Shown here: positions 44,103-54,331 of the stretch, in pieces
How the letters are laid out: each line of letters starts with the position of its first letter
Position numbering within the stretch: position 1 is the stretch's first letter
Source: Bradyrhizobium betae
Lineage (GTDB): Bacteria > Pseudomonadota > Alphaproteobacteria > Rhizobiales > Xanthobacteraceae
Assembly (NCBI RefSeq): GCF_008932115.1
Contig: NZ_CP044543.1
Coordinates: 5,338,501 to 5,402,500, forward strand
Length of the DNA stretch: 64,000 nt
Reading direction: 5' to 3'
Position numbers and translations under genes: made by a program
Notes under the pieces: generated by a model
Seen by the model: the letters and a program-made list of their open reading frames with translations, nothing else
Told to the model about the DNA's origin: nothing
Database searches by the model: none

Positions 44103-45068
44103 ATGACTCTACCGACTTCCACCTTCGTTACCTACTCCGCGGTGGGTAACCGCGAAGACCTCAGCGATATGATCTATCGTATCGATCCCGTCGACACGCC
44201 GTTCATGAGCGGCGTCGACAAGGAGAAGGCGACTGCCGTCAACCACGAATGGCAGACGCAGGCCCTCGCCGGGGCGAATGCCGGCAACGCACAGCTCGAG
44301 GGTGACGATCCCAACACCGATACGACGACGCCGACCGTTCGTCTCGGCAATCTCTGCCAGATCTCCTACAAGGTCGCGCGGGTCTCGGGCACGCAGCAGG
44401 CGGTGGATCACGCCGGCCGCGACAACGAGCTGGCTTACCAGGAGATGCTGAAGGGTCTCGAGCTCAAGCGCGACCTCGAGACCATCCTGTGCGGCACCAA
44501 CCAGGCCAAGGTGACGGGCAATACCACGACGCCGCGCAAGACCGCCTCCGTCCTGTCCTGGATCGTGTCGAACACGACCATGGGGACAGCGGGATCGCCG
44601 GCCAATCCGGCTGCGGCTGACGGTAGCGGCAGCCGAACCGACGCCTCGTCCCAAATCGCCTTCACTGAAGTGCGTCTGAAGACCGTGCTGTCCTCGATCT
44701 GGACCAATGGCGGCAAGCCCGGCACGATCATGACCGGCGCCTTCAACAAGCAGGTGTTTTCGACGTTCACCGGCCGCTCCACTGCGGTCGAGGAGTCGAA
44801 ATCGAAGAAGATCGTTGCATCCGTCGATGCGTATGAATCCGACTTCGGCAAGCTCAAGGTGGTCGCCAACCGTTTCCAGCGCCCGCGCGATGTGCTGGTG
44901 CTCGAGCTCGACAAATGGGCCGTGGCCTATCTCAACGGCCGCAACATGATCTCGATCCCGCTGGCGAAAACCGGCGATTCCGACCGCCGGCAGATCCTGG
45001 CGGAATACGCGCTGGTTGCCCGCAACGAGAAGGCCTCCGGCGGCGTGTTCGACAACACCTCCTCCTGA
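44103..45068 (+). CDS. Major capsid protein (DUF5309/SU10-type)
   Basis: A 321-residue HK97-fold-type capsid protein. The start is typical: TFVTYSAVGNREDLSDMIYR, then IDPVDTPFMSGVDKEKA and NHEWQTQAL. The C-terminal part (VASVDAYESDFGKLKVVANR, then LNGRNMISIPLAKTGDSDRR) matches the DUF5309 capsids. AAGGA precedes the ATG. No separate protease or head-scaffold gene adjoins it. Confidence 0.85.
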   Translation: MTLPTSTFVTYSAVGNREDLSDMIYRIDPVDTPFMSGVDKEKATAVNHEWQTQALAGANAGNAQLEGDDPNTDTTTPTVRLGNLCQISYKVARVSGTQQAVDHAGRDNELAYQEMLKGLELKRDLETILCGTNQAKVTGNTTTPRKTASVLSWIVSNTTMGTAGSPANPAAADGSGSRTDASSQIAFTEVRLKTVLSSIWTNGGKPGTIMTGAFNKQVFSTFTGRSTAVEESKSKKIVASVDAYESDFGKLKVVANRFQRPRDVLVLELDKWAVAYLNGRNMISIPLAKTGDSDRRQILAEYALVARNEKASGGVFDNTSS

Positions 45069-45105
45069 GCGATCAGAATCATCCGTCCACTCTTGTCCAC
45101 CTCTT

Positions 45106-45134
45106 GGGGCAGCCTGCGGGCTGCCCCTTCTTTT
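45106..45134 (+). terminator. Intrinsic terminator after the capsid gene
   Basis: GGGGCAGCC (45106-45114), loop TGCG, GGCTGCCCC (45119-45127), then TTCTTTT. It would lower transcription of the downstream tail genes relative to the capsid. Confidence 0.75.
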
Positions 45135-45145
45135 GGAGAACCCAG

Positions 45146-45508
45146 ATGCCGCTTCCCGGCAATCGCACCCTCAATACCGCCGATCTCACGGCCTACACGC
45201 CGTCCTGCGGCGCGAGCCCCGTCGCTGCCTATGTCCGCGTTCCATTTCGCTGCCGCGTGTTGAAAGTGGCCGGCATCCTGGGCGGCGCGATCACGACCGC
45301 CGACGGCGTCGTCACCGTCTCGGCCAATGCGACGACGCTGGCGACGTTCACCGTGACGCAGGCAGGATCGGCCGCCGGCCAGTTGTTCTCGGCCGTGCCG
45401 CCGTCGCCGACCTATCTCAACGAGGACGACGTGATCGTGCTGACGCCCTCGGGCGCCTCCGGCGCGACGATCCCGATGCATTTCTCGATCTCCGTGAGGG
45501 CCGCCTGA
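45146..45508 (+). CDS. Small phage head/decoration-type protein
   Basis: A 120-residue beta-rich protein starting MPLPGNRTLNTADLTAYTPS, behind TTGGAG. Ala/Thr/Val-rich, as in capsid-decoration proteins. Function inferred from position directly after the capsid gene. Confidence 0.6.
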   Translation: MPLPGNRTLNTADLTAYTPSCGASPVAAYVRVPFRCRVLKVAGILGGAITTADGVVTVSANATTLATFTVTQAGSAAGQLFSAVPPSPTYLNEDDVIVLTPSGASGATIPMHFSISVRAA

Positions 45509-45509
45509 C

Positions 45510-45821
45510 ATGCCGTTCTTCTCCAAGCAGACTTCCTCGCGCGTCGGTCCTACCCAGACGGTTGCCTATGACGCCAGCGTCGGCGCGACCAACGCCTTTG
45601 GACCGGAGACCTATCAGGTCCGCCTGGTCGCCAACTCAGGCTGTTGCTACCGGATCGGCGATGGCGCGCAGACGGCGAGCGTTTCCGATCCTTATCTGCC
45701 GGCCAACGTCGTCGAATACGTCACGGTCAGTCCCGGCCAGCGCATTGCCGCGCTGAAGGCCGCGACCAACGGCCTGGTGACGGCGACGGCCGGCACTCTG
45801 TGGGTGACGGAGATGTCGTGA
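45510..45821 (+). CDS. Small phage structural protein
   Basis: A 103-residue protein starting MPFFSKQTSSRVGPTQTVAY, one base after the preceding stop. Beta-rich (YQVRLVANSGCCYRIGDG). Likely a virion component by position. Confidence 0.55.
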   Translation: MPFFSKQTSSRVGPTQTVAYDASVGATNAFGPETYQVRLVANSGCCYRIGDGAQTASVSDPYLPANVVEYVTVSPGQRIAALKAATNGLVTATAGTLWVTEMS

Positions 45822-46153
45822 TGGACGGCGTCCTGATCAGGCCCCATCTCGACAGCAACGGAAGCGAGCTTGCGATCGAGCATGTCCAGGACGTGGCGCC
45901 GATCCTGGAATGGAACAAGCAGGCGCGCCAGGACGAGCAGCAGGGCGACTGGGGGCGGCATGTGGCCCGCATTCCCAACGTCATCTACGTCCAATGGCTC
46001 AACGAGGCCCATGCGAGGGGCAACACCTCGCTGCGGCTGTTCACGCCCGAATTCGACGCGATCGTGCAGCGGAAGCTCGACGATCCCGAATGGGCTTATT
46101 TGCGAACCGACAGGCCGAAATTGCAGGCCGGCTGGTCAGCGGAGCTCGAATGA
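45821..46153 (+). CDS. Phage hypothetical protein
   Basis: A 110-residue protein starting MDGVLIRPHLDSNGSELAIE. The ATG overlaps the previous stop. It contains HVARIPNVIYVQWLNEAHAR and EFDAIVQRKLDDPEW, as in the small proteins before the adaptor gene of related prophages. Role unknown. Confidence 0.6.
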   Translation: MDGVLIRPHLDSNGSELAIEHVQDVAPILEWNKQARQDEQQGDWGRHVARIPNVIYVQWLNEAHARGNTSLRLFTPEFDAIVQRKLDDPEWAYLRTDRPKLQAGWSAELE

Positions 46154-46803
46154 CCGAGATCACCGACTACATCTCACTGCAGACCGCGGTGACCGAATAT
46201 CTCGCGCGCGACCAGGATACGACGCTGATCGCGCGGATCCCGACCTTCGTCCAGCTCGCGGAAGCCAAATTCAACCGCCAGCTTTTCGTGCGGCAGATGG
46301 AGCAGCGGGCGACTGCGCTCGTCGACCCCGGCTCGAACGAGCCGGAGTTCATTTCGCTGCCGTCTGATTTCCAGTCCATGCGCAGGGTTCGGCTGTCGAG
46401 TTTGACGGGAAAGCCTTGCCTCGAATTCAAATCGGGGACGCAGATGGACGAATACCGCTTCGCGACGTCCGATGTCGCCGCGCGGCCACGCTATTTCACC
46501 GTGTTCGGCAACGAACTCGAGCTCGCGCCGACCCCCGACGCGGCCTACACGATCGAGATGGTCTATCGGCAGAACATTCCGGCGCTTGCGTCGAACGGAA
46601 GCAATTGGCTGCTGACCATGGCGCCCGACGTCTATCTCTACGCAGCCCTGCTCGAGTCCGCGCCGTACATCAAGGAAGACGCGCGCATCCAGACCTGGGG
46701 GCTCGGATTCACGTCGGCGCTCGCTGATCTCAACAATCTCGGACTGACGTCGACATTCAATGCCGGGCCGATGACGGTGCGTGTTTCCGGACAAGTCATC
46801 TAG
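46150..46803 (+). CDS. Phage head-tail adaptor-like protein
   Basis: A 217-residue protein starting MTEITDYISLQTAVTEYLAR. The pattern TLIARIPTFVQLAEAKFNRQ, then PRYFTVFGNELELAPTPDAA and YRQNIPAL, matches phage adaptor proteins (gp4-like). Its ATG overlaps the previous stop. It would attach to the portal ring. Confidence 0.7.
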   Translation: MTEITDYISLQTAVTEYLARDQDTTLIARIPTFVQLAEAKFNRQLFVRQMEQRATALVDPGSNEPEFISLPSDFQSMRRVRLSSLTGKPCLEFKSGTQMDEYRFATSDVAARPRYFTVFGNELELAPTPDAAYTIEMVYRQNIPALASNGSNWLLTMAPDVYLYAALLESAPYIKEDARIQTWGLGFTSALADLNNLGLTSTFNAGPMTVRVSGQVI

Positions 46804-46812
46804 GAGGCGACA

Positions 46813-47244
46813 ATGGCAAGCTTCAACAAATTCTACTGCTTTGTGCAGGACGTCGCGAACGCGCTGCACGACATGAAGACCGGGACTGCGCAAGTGTACA
46901 AGGTGTATCTGACCAACACGGCGCCTGTCGTCACCAACACCGTCTACAACACGCCGGCGGATCTTGCGGCCGGCAATGGCTATACGTCCGGCGGCAACAG
47001 CATCGGGACCATCACGGGTGCGCAAACGACGGGGACGTTCAAGTTCGTCGGCGGGACCGATCCGGCGTGGACGGCCTCGGGCGGCTCGATCGGACCGTTT
47101 CAATATGCGGTGCTGTACAACGCGACGTCGTCCACCAAGCCGCTGATCGGCTGGTGGGACTATGGCGTTCCCATCACGCTGACCAACGGCAATACGTTCA
47201 CTGTTGATCTGGACCAGGTCAACGGCGTTCTGACGATCACGTGA
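46813..47244 (+). CDS. Phage hypothetical structural protein
   Basis: A 143-residue Gly/Thr/Asn-rich beta protein starting MASFNKFYCFVQDVANALHD, behind an AGGAGG site. Probably a virion surface protein. Confidence 0.55.
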   Translation: MASFNKFYCFVQDVANALHDMKTGTAQVYKVYLTNTAPVVTNTVYNTPADLAAGNGYTSGGNSIGTITGAQTTGTFKFVGGTDPAWTASGGSIGPFQYAVLYNATSSTKPLIGWWDYGVPITLTNGNTFTVDLDQVNGVLTIT

Positions 47245-47254
47245 GTGAGGGCGC

Positions 47255-48388
<1,134 letters not shown>

Positions 48389-48391
48389 CCC

Positions 48392-48862
48392 TTGGGACAA
48401 CGTGTCTATTCAACCATGTTCGAGAACGTGACGATTGCGGCCGTGCAGGATGTCGTTGCGTTGAAGGCGGGTGCCGCGAACGGCATCGAGCTTCACGAAA
48501 TCGATCTGTCTGCAGGTGGCGTCACAGCGCCGGCGGAAATCCGCCTGCGCTTGAAACGTTTGCCCGCGACGGTCACGCTGGGCTCAGGCGGCAGCGCGCC
48601 GACTGCCAATTCGATCGATTCCGGCGACACCAGAGCATCGACTGCGACCGCGCACGCCAACGACACGACGCAGGCGACGACATCCGGCACGCCCGCGCTT
48701 CTCGCCGCCTGGCAATGGAATGTACTCACCCCCTGGCAATATCTGCCCGCGCCCGAGGATCGCGAAACCATTCAGGCCGGCGAGGCTCTTGTTCTCGACA
48801 TTCCGGGTGTCCCGGCATCGACGATCGTTTCCGGCACCGTCAAGTGGCGGGAGCTGCCCTAA
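48392..48862 (+). CDS. Phage hypothetical structural protein
   Basis: A 156-residue beta-rich protein with TTG start behind AGGTGA. It reads ELHEIDLSAGGVTAPAEIRL and DRETIQAGEALVLDIPGVP. It lies between the fibre-like and tail proteins, so a virion role is inferred. Confidence 0.55.
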   Translation: MGQRVYSTMFENVTIAAVQDVVALKAGAANGIELHEIDLSAGGVTAPAEIRLRLKRLPATVTLGSGGSAPTANSIDSGDTRASTATAHANDTTQATTSGTPALLAAWQWNVLTPWQYLPAPEDRETIQAGEALVLDIPGVPASTIVSGTVKWRELP

Positions 48863-48865
48863 GCC

Positions 48866-49489
48866 ATGGCATATGTGTTTCGGCGTGGCTGGTCGAAGGC
48901 GTATCGGCGACTGCGGCCGCCTGTCGTTGTTTCGGGCGCAATCCAGATCACACTCAATGCGGCGATCGGTTCGTTCGTCGCCGCGACCATACCGGCGACG
49001 TTCAGTGGCAGTCTTGCTCTTGGCGCCGGCGCGTTCGATCTCGCCGGCAACGCTGCTGCGGCGAACACCAGGGCGATCGGCGGCCCCGCAATTCTTGCTT
49101 TCACCGGCATGACGGCGGCCTTCAACGTGGCGGAAGCCGTCGCGCCCGGGAGCTTTGCTGTTGCCGGGATCGGTAGCCGAAATGTCCTCAATACCGTCGC
49201 TGCGCCCGGCGCCTTCATCCTGCCGGGCCTCGCAAGTTCGGGTTCGGTAGCGCTCAGCGCCGAGCCGATGGTGCTCGCCGTCGCGGGCACGGCTTCGAAC
49301 TATGAACGAGATTTCGAGGCCTGGGTCAGACGACCATTTGATGCTGTCACGTGGCAGCCAGACGTGACGAATTCCTCTTCCGAGTGGAGCGGGCGCAATC
49401 CTTCCGTCCGTGCCTGGATGGAAACAGCCGCTGCTGCATCCACCTGGACGGCTGCCGCAGTCCACTCAGAGCCATGGACAAACGAATAA
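48866..49489 (+). CDS. Phage hypothetical structural protein
   Basis: A 207-residue protein starting MAYVFRRGWSKAYRRLRPPV. The middle is an Ala/Gly/Phe-rich repeat (ATFSGSLALGAGAFDLAGN). The end is Trp-rich (WTAAAVHSEPWTNE). The stop overlaps the next start (TAATG). Confidence 0.55.
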   Translation: MAYVFRRGWSKAYRRLRPPVVVSGAIQITLNAAIGSFVAATIPATFSGSLALGAGAFDLAGNAAAANTRAIGGPAILAFTGMTAAFNVAEAVAPGSFAVAGIGSRNVLNTVAAPGAFILPGLASSGSVALSAEPMVLAVAGTASNYERDFEAWVRRPFDAVTWQPDVTNSSSEWSGRNPSVRAWMETAAAASTWTAAAVHSEPWTNE

Positions 49490-50961
49490 TGCCCCTGCTT
49501 TCCTTTGGCGAATACCGCCCCGACGTCAGCGATTATGAGGGGCAGGCCACGCGCAACATCCTCAACGTCATTCCGCGCGGTGACGGCTACGGGCCGTTTC
49601 CATCCTTCTCGGCCTATACGTCGGCACTGCCGGCGCCGTGCCGGGGTGCGTTCTACGCGCTGAAATCCGACGGCACGGTCATCACCTTTGCCGCTACGAG
49701 TACCAGGCTCTACCGGCTCAACAACATCGACTTCACCTGGGTCGATGTCTCCAAGGGCGGGGCGTCCTATTCGGCGCTTTCCGCCACCGCGCAGTGGCAG
49801 TTTGCCCAGACCGGAAACTTCGTCTTTGCGACGCAGGCCAATGCGGTGCTGCAAATCTTCGACCTCTCGTCGTCGACGGCCTTCACCGATGCGCTGGGTT
49901 CGCCGCCGCAGGCCGCCTATATCAGCGTGGTCGGACGCTTCCTGGTGTTGTCAGGGCTGCTGTCGACGCCGTACCGGATTCAGTGGTCCGGGCTGAACAA
50001 TTTCAACGGCGCGGACAGCTGGACCAGCGGTATCAAGTCGTCCGACTTCCAGGACTTTCCGGACGGCGGCATCGTTCGCGGCGTCGCCGGCGGCGAATCC
50101 GGCATCGTCTTCCAGGACCAGGCGATCCGGCGGATGTCCTACGTGCCGGGTTCGCCGATCATCTTCCAGATCGATCGCATCACTCAGGACAAGGGCCTCT
50201 ACGCGCCATACTCGATCATTCGCGCCGGCGAGCGAATCTTCTTCTACGCCGGTCAGGGCTTTCACAAGATCGAGCCGGGCGGCGTGCCGCAACAGATTGG
50301 ACGCGAGAAGGTCGATCGCAGCTTTCTCGCCGATCTCGATAAGGGCAATCTCCAGCTGTTCATGGGCGCGGCCGATCCGCGCTCCACGCGCGTCTATTGG
50401 GCTTACAAGTCGGTGTCCGGCACAGTCGGCACCTACGACAAGCTGCTCGGCTACGATTTCCTGCTCGACCGGTTCTTCCCGGTCGCGGTGACGGGCGAGT
50501 ATCTGCTGGGCATCTCGCAGACCGGGCTGACGCTGGAGAACCTCGACAGCATCTCATCATCGCTCGATGCGCTGACGCTGAGCCTCGACGCCTACGCGAC
50601 CGCCGTGCAGCCGGAGATCGCGCAGTTTTCCGAGGCCCATGTGCTCGGCTTCTTCCGCGGCCCCAGTCTCGAGGCGACGCTGGAGAGCCCGGAGCAGGGC
50701 ACGGATGAGAACCGCATCACCATCCGCGGCTTCCGTCCGCTAACCGACGCCGCAACACTGTTCGGCTCGGTCTCCTGGCGCGACACGCCGGCGGCCGTGA
50801 CGGTGCCTGGTGCGGAGGTGTTGGTCAACGGTCGCACCGGCCGCTGCGACGTCAGGCGCGACACCCGCTATTCCCGCTTCAAGATTCGGATCCCGGCGGC
50901 GACGTCGTGGTCGTTCTGCGCGGGTGTCGTTCCCGATCTCACACCGAGCGGCACGCTATGA
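49489..50961 (+). CDS. Phage tail/stabilisation-type protein
   Basis: A 490-residue beta-propeller-like protein. The N-terminus (MPLLSFGEYRPDVSDYEGQA) and repeated motifs (FATQANAVLQIFDLSS, IQWSGLNNFNGADSW, AGERIFFYAGQGFHKIEPGG) recall large podovirus tail-hub or packaged-DNA stabilisation proteins. Start at 49489 is chosen from coupling with the previous stop; 49474 is possible. It likely forms part of the tail. Confidence 0.6.
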   Translation: MPLLSFGEYRPDVSDYEGQATRNILNVIPRGDGYGPFPSFSAYTSALPAPCRGAFYALKSDGTVITFAATSTRLYRLNNIDFTWVDVSKGGASYSALSATAQWQFAQTGNFVFATQANAVLQIFDLSSSTAFTDALGSPPQAAYISVVGRFLVLSGLLSTPYRIQWSGLNNFNGADSWTSGIKSSDFQDFPDGGIVRGVAGGESGIVFQDQAIRRMSYVPGSPIIFQIDRITQDKGLYAPYSIIRAGERIFFYAGQGFHKIEPGGVPQQIGREKVDRSFLADLDKGNLQLFMGAADPRSTRVYWAYKSVSGTVGTYDKLLGYDFLLDRFFPVAVTGEYLLGISQTGLTLENLDSISSSLDALTLSLDAYATAVQPEIAQFSEAHVLGFFRGPSLEATLESPEQGTDENRITIRGFRPLTDAATLFGSVSWRDTPAAVTVPGAEVLVNGRTGRCDVRRDTRYSRFKIRIPAATSWSFCAGVVPDLTPSGTL

Positions 50962-51272
50962 CGGCTTACGTTCCCGGCATCACCGAGACCGACCTGAAGA
51001 AGATCGTGCTTGCGATCCAGCAGCTGGCTGCCGGACGATCGAACGCCGTCGGGAGCGTGACGCTGACGACGGGCGCGTCGAGCACCACGGTGACGACCGC
51101 GAACTGCGCGGTGGGTTCGGTGCCGATCCTGGTGCCGGCGTCAGCGAATGCGGCGACGGAGGTCGGCAACGGGACGATGTATGTGAGCGCGGTGGCGAAT
51201 GGCGCGTTCACGATCACGCATGCGAACGCTGCGACGGCGGGGCGGATGTTTTTGTATGCGGTGGTGGGGTGA
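50958..51272 (+). CDS. Phage hypothetical protein
   Basis: A 104-residue protein starting MTAYVPGITETDLKKIVLAI. Its ATG overlaps the previous stop. Beta-rich and Thr/Ala-rich. Probably a virion component. Confidence 0.55.
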   Translation: MTAYVPGITETDLKKIVLAIQQLAAGRSNAVGSVTLTTGASSTTVTTANCAVGSVPILVPASANAATEVGNGTMYVSAVANGAFTITHANAATAGRMFLYAVVG

Positions 51273-51355
51273 GGGGCATACCTGTGGCGAAGATTTAGCG
51301 GCCATGTTTGCCTCGGCTTGCCGAGACACGAACGATTTTCTTGAAAGGAATAATG

Positions 51356-52223
51356 ATGGCAACTTCTGATCTCCAACGTCTCTATGAACTTTATAGCCAA
51401 ATGATCCGGCGATCAGTTCCGGTCTGCTTCGACCCCCCAGCCTAACAACGCCGTGCAGAACGGCCAGGCGGCCGGGGTGATAGGAAATTATGCGCCGACG
51501 GGAGGAGTGTTGGGGTATCTATCGACGACGTCGGTGCCCACGCCGATCGGGATGCAGGGAGCCATGCCAATGCGAATCGGCTTTCGTTCGCCGCGATCGG
51601 GGACTGGTCTTGGATTGGGCCGCGGTTTACCGATACCAGATGGTTCTGGTTCCAGGCTGGACATGCCGGACCCGGAGCTTGAAAGATTAGTCCCAGATTG
51701 GATGCGACGTTTCTGGGCAGTAGGGACGCTCGTACCTAAGATCATGACAAGCGATATGCTAGGTCGTGCTGGCGTGAACGGTGAATCTCCAGGACGGGAT
51801 GCATCGCCGTCTTCCCAGCCACAGTCTACCAGACGGGAAGACCGCAGCGGGGGAATCGGTTGGTACGTCGGGCTGCCGAACCCAGACGAAAGAATATTAA
51901 GTCGAGTTGAAGGCGAGGAGGTGGAATCTCCGCCGCTTGCTCCTAAAGACCCTACTGATATCGTGGATGAAGAGGAGTGTGCGGAGGAATGGGCCGCCGC
52001 ACGGAGGGATTGCAAAGAGGGATTCAGAGGGCCGCGAGGTCAGGGGCCGCTTTCAATTCCAAAGGGGCCCCGAGGTCGAAATTATACTGAAGATGATTGC
52101 GCGCGTGGCATTGTGAGGGCAATCTGTGGCGGAGATGCCCTGAAGCAAGGATTAAGTGGCGAACAAAGAGCAAAGCGCAACAACAATGAGATTCAAAAAA
52201 GGCGCAAAGATCGAGGAAAATAG
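51356..52223 (+). pseudogene. Cargo protein gene with N-terminal frameshift
   Basis: The first frame (AAAGGA, ATG 51356) reads MATSDLQRLYELYSQMIRRS and stops at 51445. A second frame, open from 51405, reads SASTPQPNNAVQNGQAAGVI and continues for 256 codons from GTG 51453. One indel between 51405 and 51443 would join them. The C-terminal domain (ECAEEWAAARRDC and DDCARGIVRAICGG) resembles a cysteine-containing domain found on Bradyrhizobium effector-like proteins. If the indel is an assembly error the gene is intact. Confidence 0.55.
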
Positions 52224-52332
52224 CAGAGGCGACTTTGTGGGCTCGACTCTGATTTCGAGGCGTCGTGGTTGGCTTTCTCCCGTGCATGCCCATCGAGAGG
52301 GGTGCATAAGTAGCTACGTTCGGAGAACCTAG

Positions 52333-52500
52333 GTGTCGTCGCAATCTGCACGAATTGTATCGCTCGCATTCGAGCTATCGCACGATGAGCTCGAACCCAT
52401 CTTGAGGCTCGAACGGACCGCTTCGCCCGCGGAAACCGCTCTTGCCGGCTTCGCGGAGGTTCTGAACGCGAAAGTGTCTAAGCTCGAAGGAAGAAAGTGA
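52333..52500 (+). CDS. Small hypothetical protein
   Basis: A 55-residue helical acidic protein, GTG start: SSQSARIVSLAFELSHDELE, then ETALAGFAEVLNAKVSK. Weak ribosome-binding site. It may be a small cargo or regulator. Confidence 0.4.
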   Translation: MSSQSARIVSLAFELSHDELEPILRLERTASPAETALAGFAEVLNAKVSKLEGRK

Positions 52501-52548
52501 CGTGCTAAATACCTTCTCTCCGGTCTGAATGCGCTAGCCTTCAATCTA

Positions 52549-52774
52549 ATGAAATGGAAATATTGGACCGATGCTGAACTCGTGTTGAGCGAACTTGTGC
52601 GATTGGTCCTTGATCCACAAACAGGCGTTTTTTTTGGACGATGCTCGATTAGGGCAAGCTAAATGTCTCAAACTTCTCGGGCGAACACGTGACTTTGATA
52701 ACGTCAAGCGTGAGATTCCAGTGGGCACGAGATTTTGGATGCACAACAGGTTTTGGTATCTTGAAGACGAGTAA
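52549..52774 (+). pseudogene. Fragment of the 52845 family, frameshifted in a T8 run
   Basis: MKWKYWTDAELVLSELVRLV then the frame breaks at T8 (52628-52635). Removing one T gives GVFLDDARLGQAKCLKLLGR and ends WYLEDE at 52774. This aligns with the end of the protein at 52845 (NEAFFLNDARLSRAVCLKNL and WVIWRVEDL). The first part of the gene is absent. Confidence 0.65.
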
Positions 52775-52844
52775 CGAGCCGGATATCTGAGAATGCTGTC
52801 GAAAGTGATTGCGTCTCTAATTTGCAGGAACCAGGGAGATTCGA

Positions 52845-53291
52845 TTGAACTCCGCTTCAGAGAAATTCATATCTCTGATTTTCGACAAACGGCTCGATGA
52901 AGCCAGGGCTCTTCTTCGCGCGCATCGAGGGGCTTTAACCGGAGACGAGCTACCTCGACTGTTCGGAGTGGAGGAGGCGCTGCGGGCCAAAATCGGGCAG
53001 CTTGGACCCGGTCCGAGTGAACAGCGGCGAACTCTCGCCGGTGCGTACACGGCGGCGCACTGGTTGAGGGAGCAGAACTACTGGGATGAAGCACAAGCGA
53101 TCTATCTCGACGTGGTGAAGCGATCCCTGGAGATGAACGAGGCATTCTTTCTCAATGATGCCCGCTTAAGCCGAGCGGTATGCCTTAAGAACCTGGGACG
53201 GATGAACGAATACGAACTTGCGAAGGCGGAAGTACCGCCGGGCACGACCTGTCTGATTGATTGGGTTATTTGGCGGGTCGAGGATCTGTAA
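52845..53291 (+). CDS. Hypothetical protein, possible immunity type
   Basis: A 148-residue helical protein with TTG start: FISLIFDKRLDEARALLRAH, then the conserved NYWDEAQAIYLDVV and NDARLSRAVCLKNLGRMNEY. TPR-like helix pairs are plausible. A frameshifted relative precedes it. The preceding effector-like gene makes an immunity role possible but unproven. Confidence 0.5.
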   Translation: MNSASEKFISLIFDKRLDEARALLRAHRGALTGDELPRLFGVEEALRAKIGQLGPGPSEQRRTLAGAYTAAHWLREQNYWDEAQAIYLDVVKRSLEMNEAFFLNDARLSRAVCLKNLGRMNEYELAKAEVPPGTTCLIDWVIWRVEDL

Positions 53292-53366
53292 TACGGTCTT
53301 GTACCGCTTGAGACGAAATTTTCTGAATTTGGCACGGCTTATCTCATCTCTGTTCCGAAAATTCTC

Positions 53367-53591
53367 ATGAGCGCCCAGCTTCCGAACACTGATGCACCTT
53401 CTCTGGAGCCAATAGGCGAGGCCGTGGACGACACGCATTCGGAGTTCAGCACAAGATGCTCATCGCTCGTCGCCCCCTTCATCTCAAATAGCAATTGGGA
53501 ATTCCGGCGAGAACTCCTTACGCGCAGCGCCAAATGGGGCCTCATCTGGCGGGCCGACTACGCCATCGCAGATTTGGTTGCACGAACTTGA
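53367..53591 (+). CDS. Small hypothetical protein
   Basis: A 74-residue protein with an acidic N-terminus (NTDAPSLEPIGEAVDDTHSE) and an aromatic/basic C-terminus (RRELLTRSAKWGLIWRADY). Unknown function. Confidence 0.4.
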   Translation: MSAQLPNTDAPSLEPIGEAVDDTHSEFSTRCSSLVAPFISNSNWEFRRELLTRSAKWGLIWRADYAIADLVART

Positions 53592-53738
53592 TCAACCGGA
53601 TCATGTGTTGGGAAGGTCTGGACCGGAAGCTTGTTATGGCAGTTGCGGTCGGTCAGCGCATCGCGCCGTTGCCGGCCGCTCCACGGGACGACACTGGTGA
53701 TACCGCGACTTAAGACAACTTAGTCATACCATCGAGGA

Positions 53739-54215
53739 TCACGTCCCGTCGTCGCATTGCCGGATGATGGTCTTCTTCGCTGTCCCCAGTGTCTTTCGGA
53801 CGTCGAGAAGTGAAAACGTCTCCTGGGTCTGGTACTTGGGAAATTCCACGACAAAGGACTTCTGCTTGCTCGCGGCCAAGGCATTGACGAGCTCTCTGAA
53901 GTCCCATTGGTTCTGGCGTCCTTCGGCTTTGAACTGGCTTCCATCGAGAAGGAAGGGGTGGTTCTTGCCGTCGACGATGATCTGCGCCGTTACGGTCTCT
54001 TTGACCTGCGGCTTGATCCGCGCGACCGTGATGAACATGCCGGGTGTCTTGTTTTCGCTGCCGGCCGGACAATAGATGCTGAAAGTGGAGCCGGCGCCGT
54101 TCTCGATGTTGGCCTCCAAGGTCCCCTGGCCATAGCCGAGCGTCCAGCGGAAATCGACGGCCAGGGCGGCCGTGCAGCTCATAGTCAGGGCGAGCGCTGT
54201 GGGTAGCAGTCTCAT
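53739..54215 (-). CDS. Secreted hypothetical protein
   Basis: A 158-residue exported protein; signal peptide MRLLPTALALTMSCTAALAV. The mature part starts DFRWTLGYGQGTLEANIENG. Two cysteines (YCPAGS and RQCDDG) likely form a disulfide. It is on the minus strand and interrupts the phage gene order. Confidence 0.6.
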   Translation of the reverse strand: MRLLPTALALTMSCTAALAVDFRWTLGYGQGTLEANIENGAGSTFSIYCPAGSENKTPGMFITVARIKPQVKETVTAQIIVDGKNHPFLLDGSQFKAEGRQNQWDFRELVNALAASKQKSFVVEFPKYQTQETFSLLDVRKTLGTAKKTIIRQCDDGT

Positions 54216-54331
54216 CTGTCACATCCGAAAGTGGTGATCCCCTAGCTATAGATGGATCGTCCGACATTGCAACGGCGCCTGCAACTTGTGGGCAGGGCGC
54301 GAATTTCTTCAGATCCGACATGGAGATGAAT

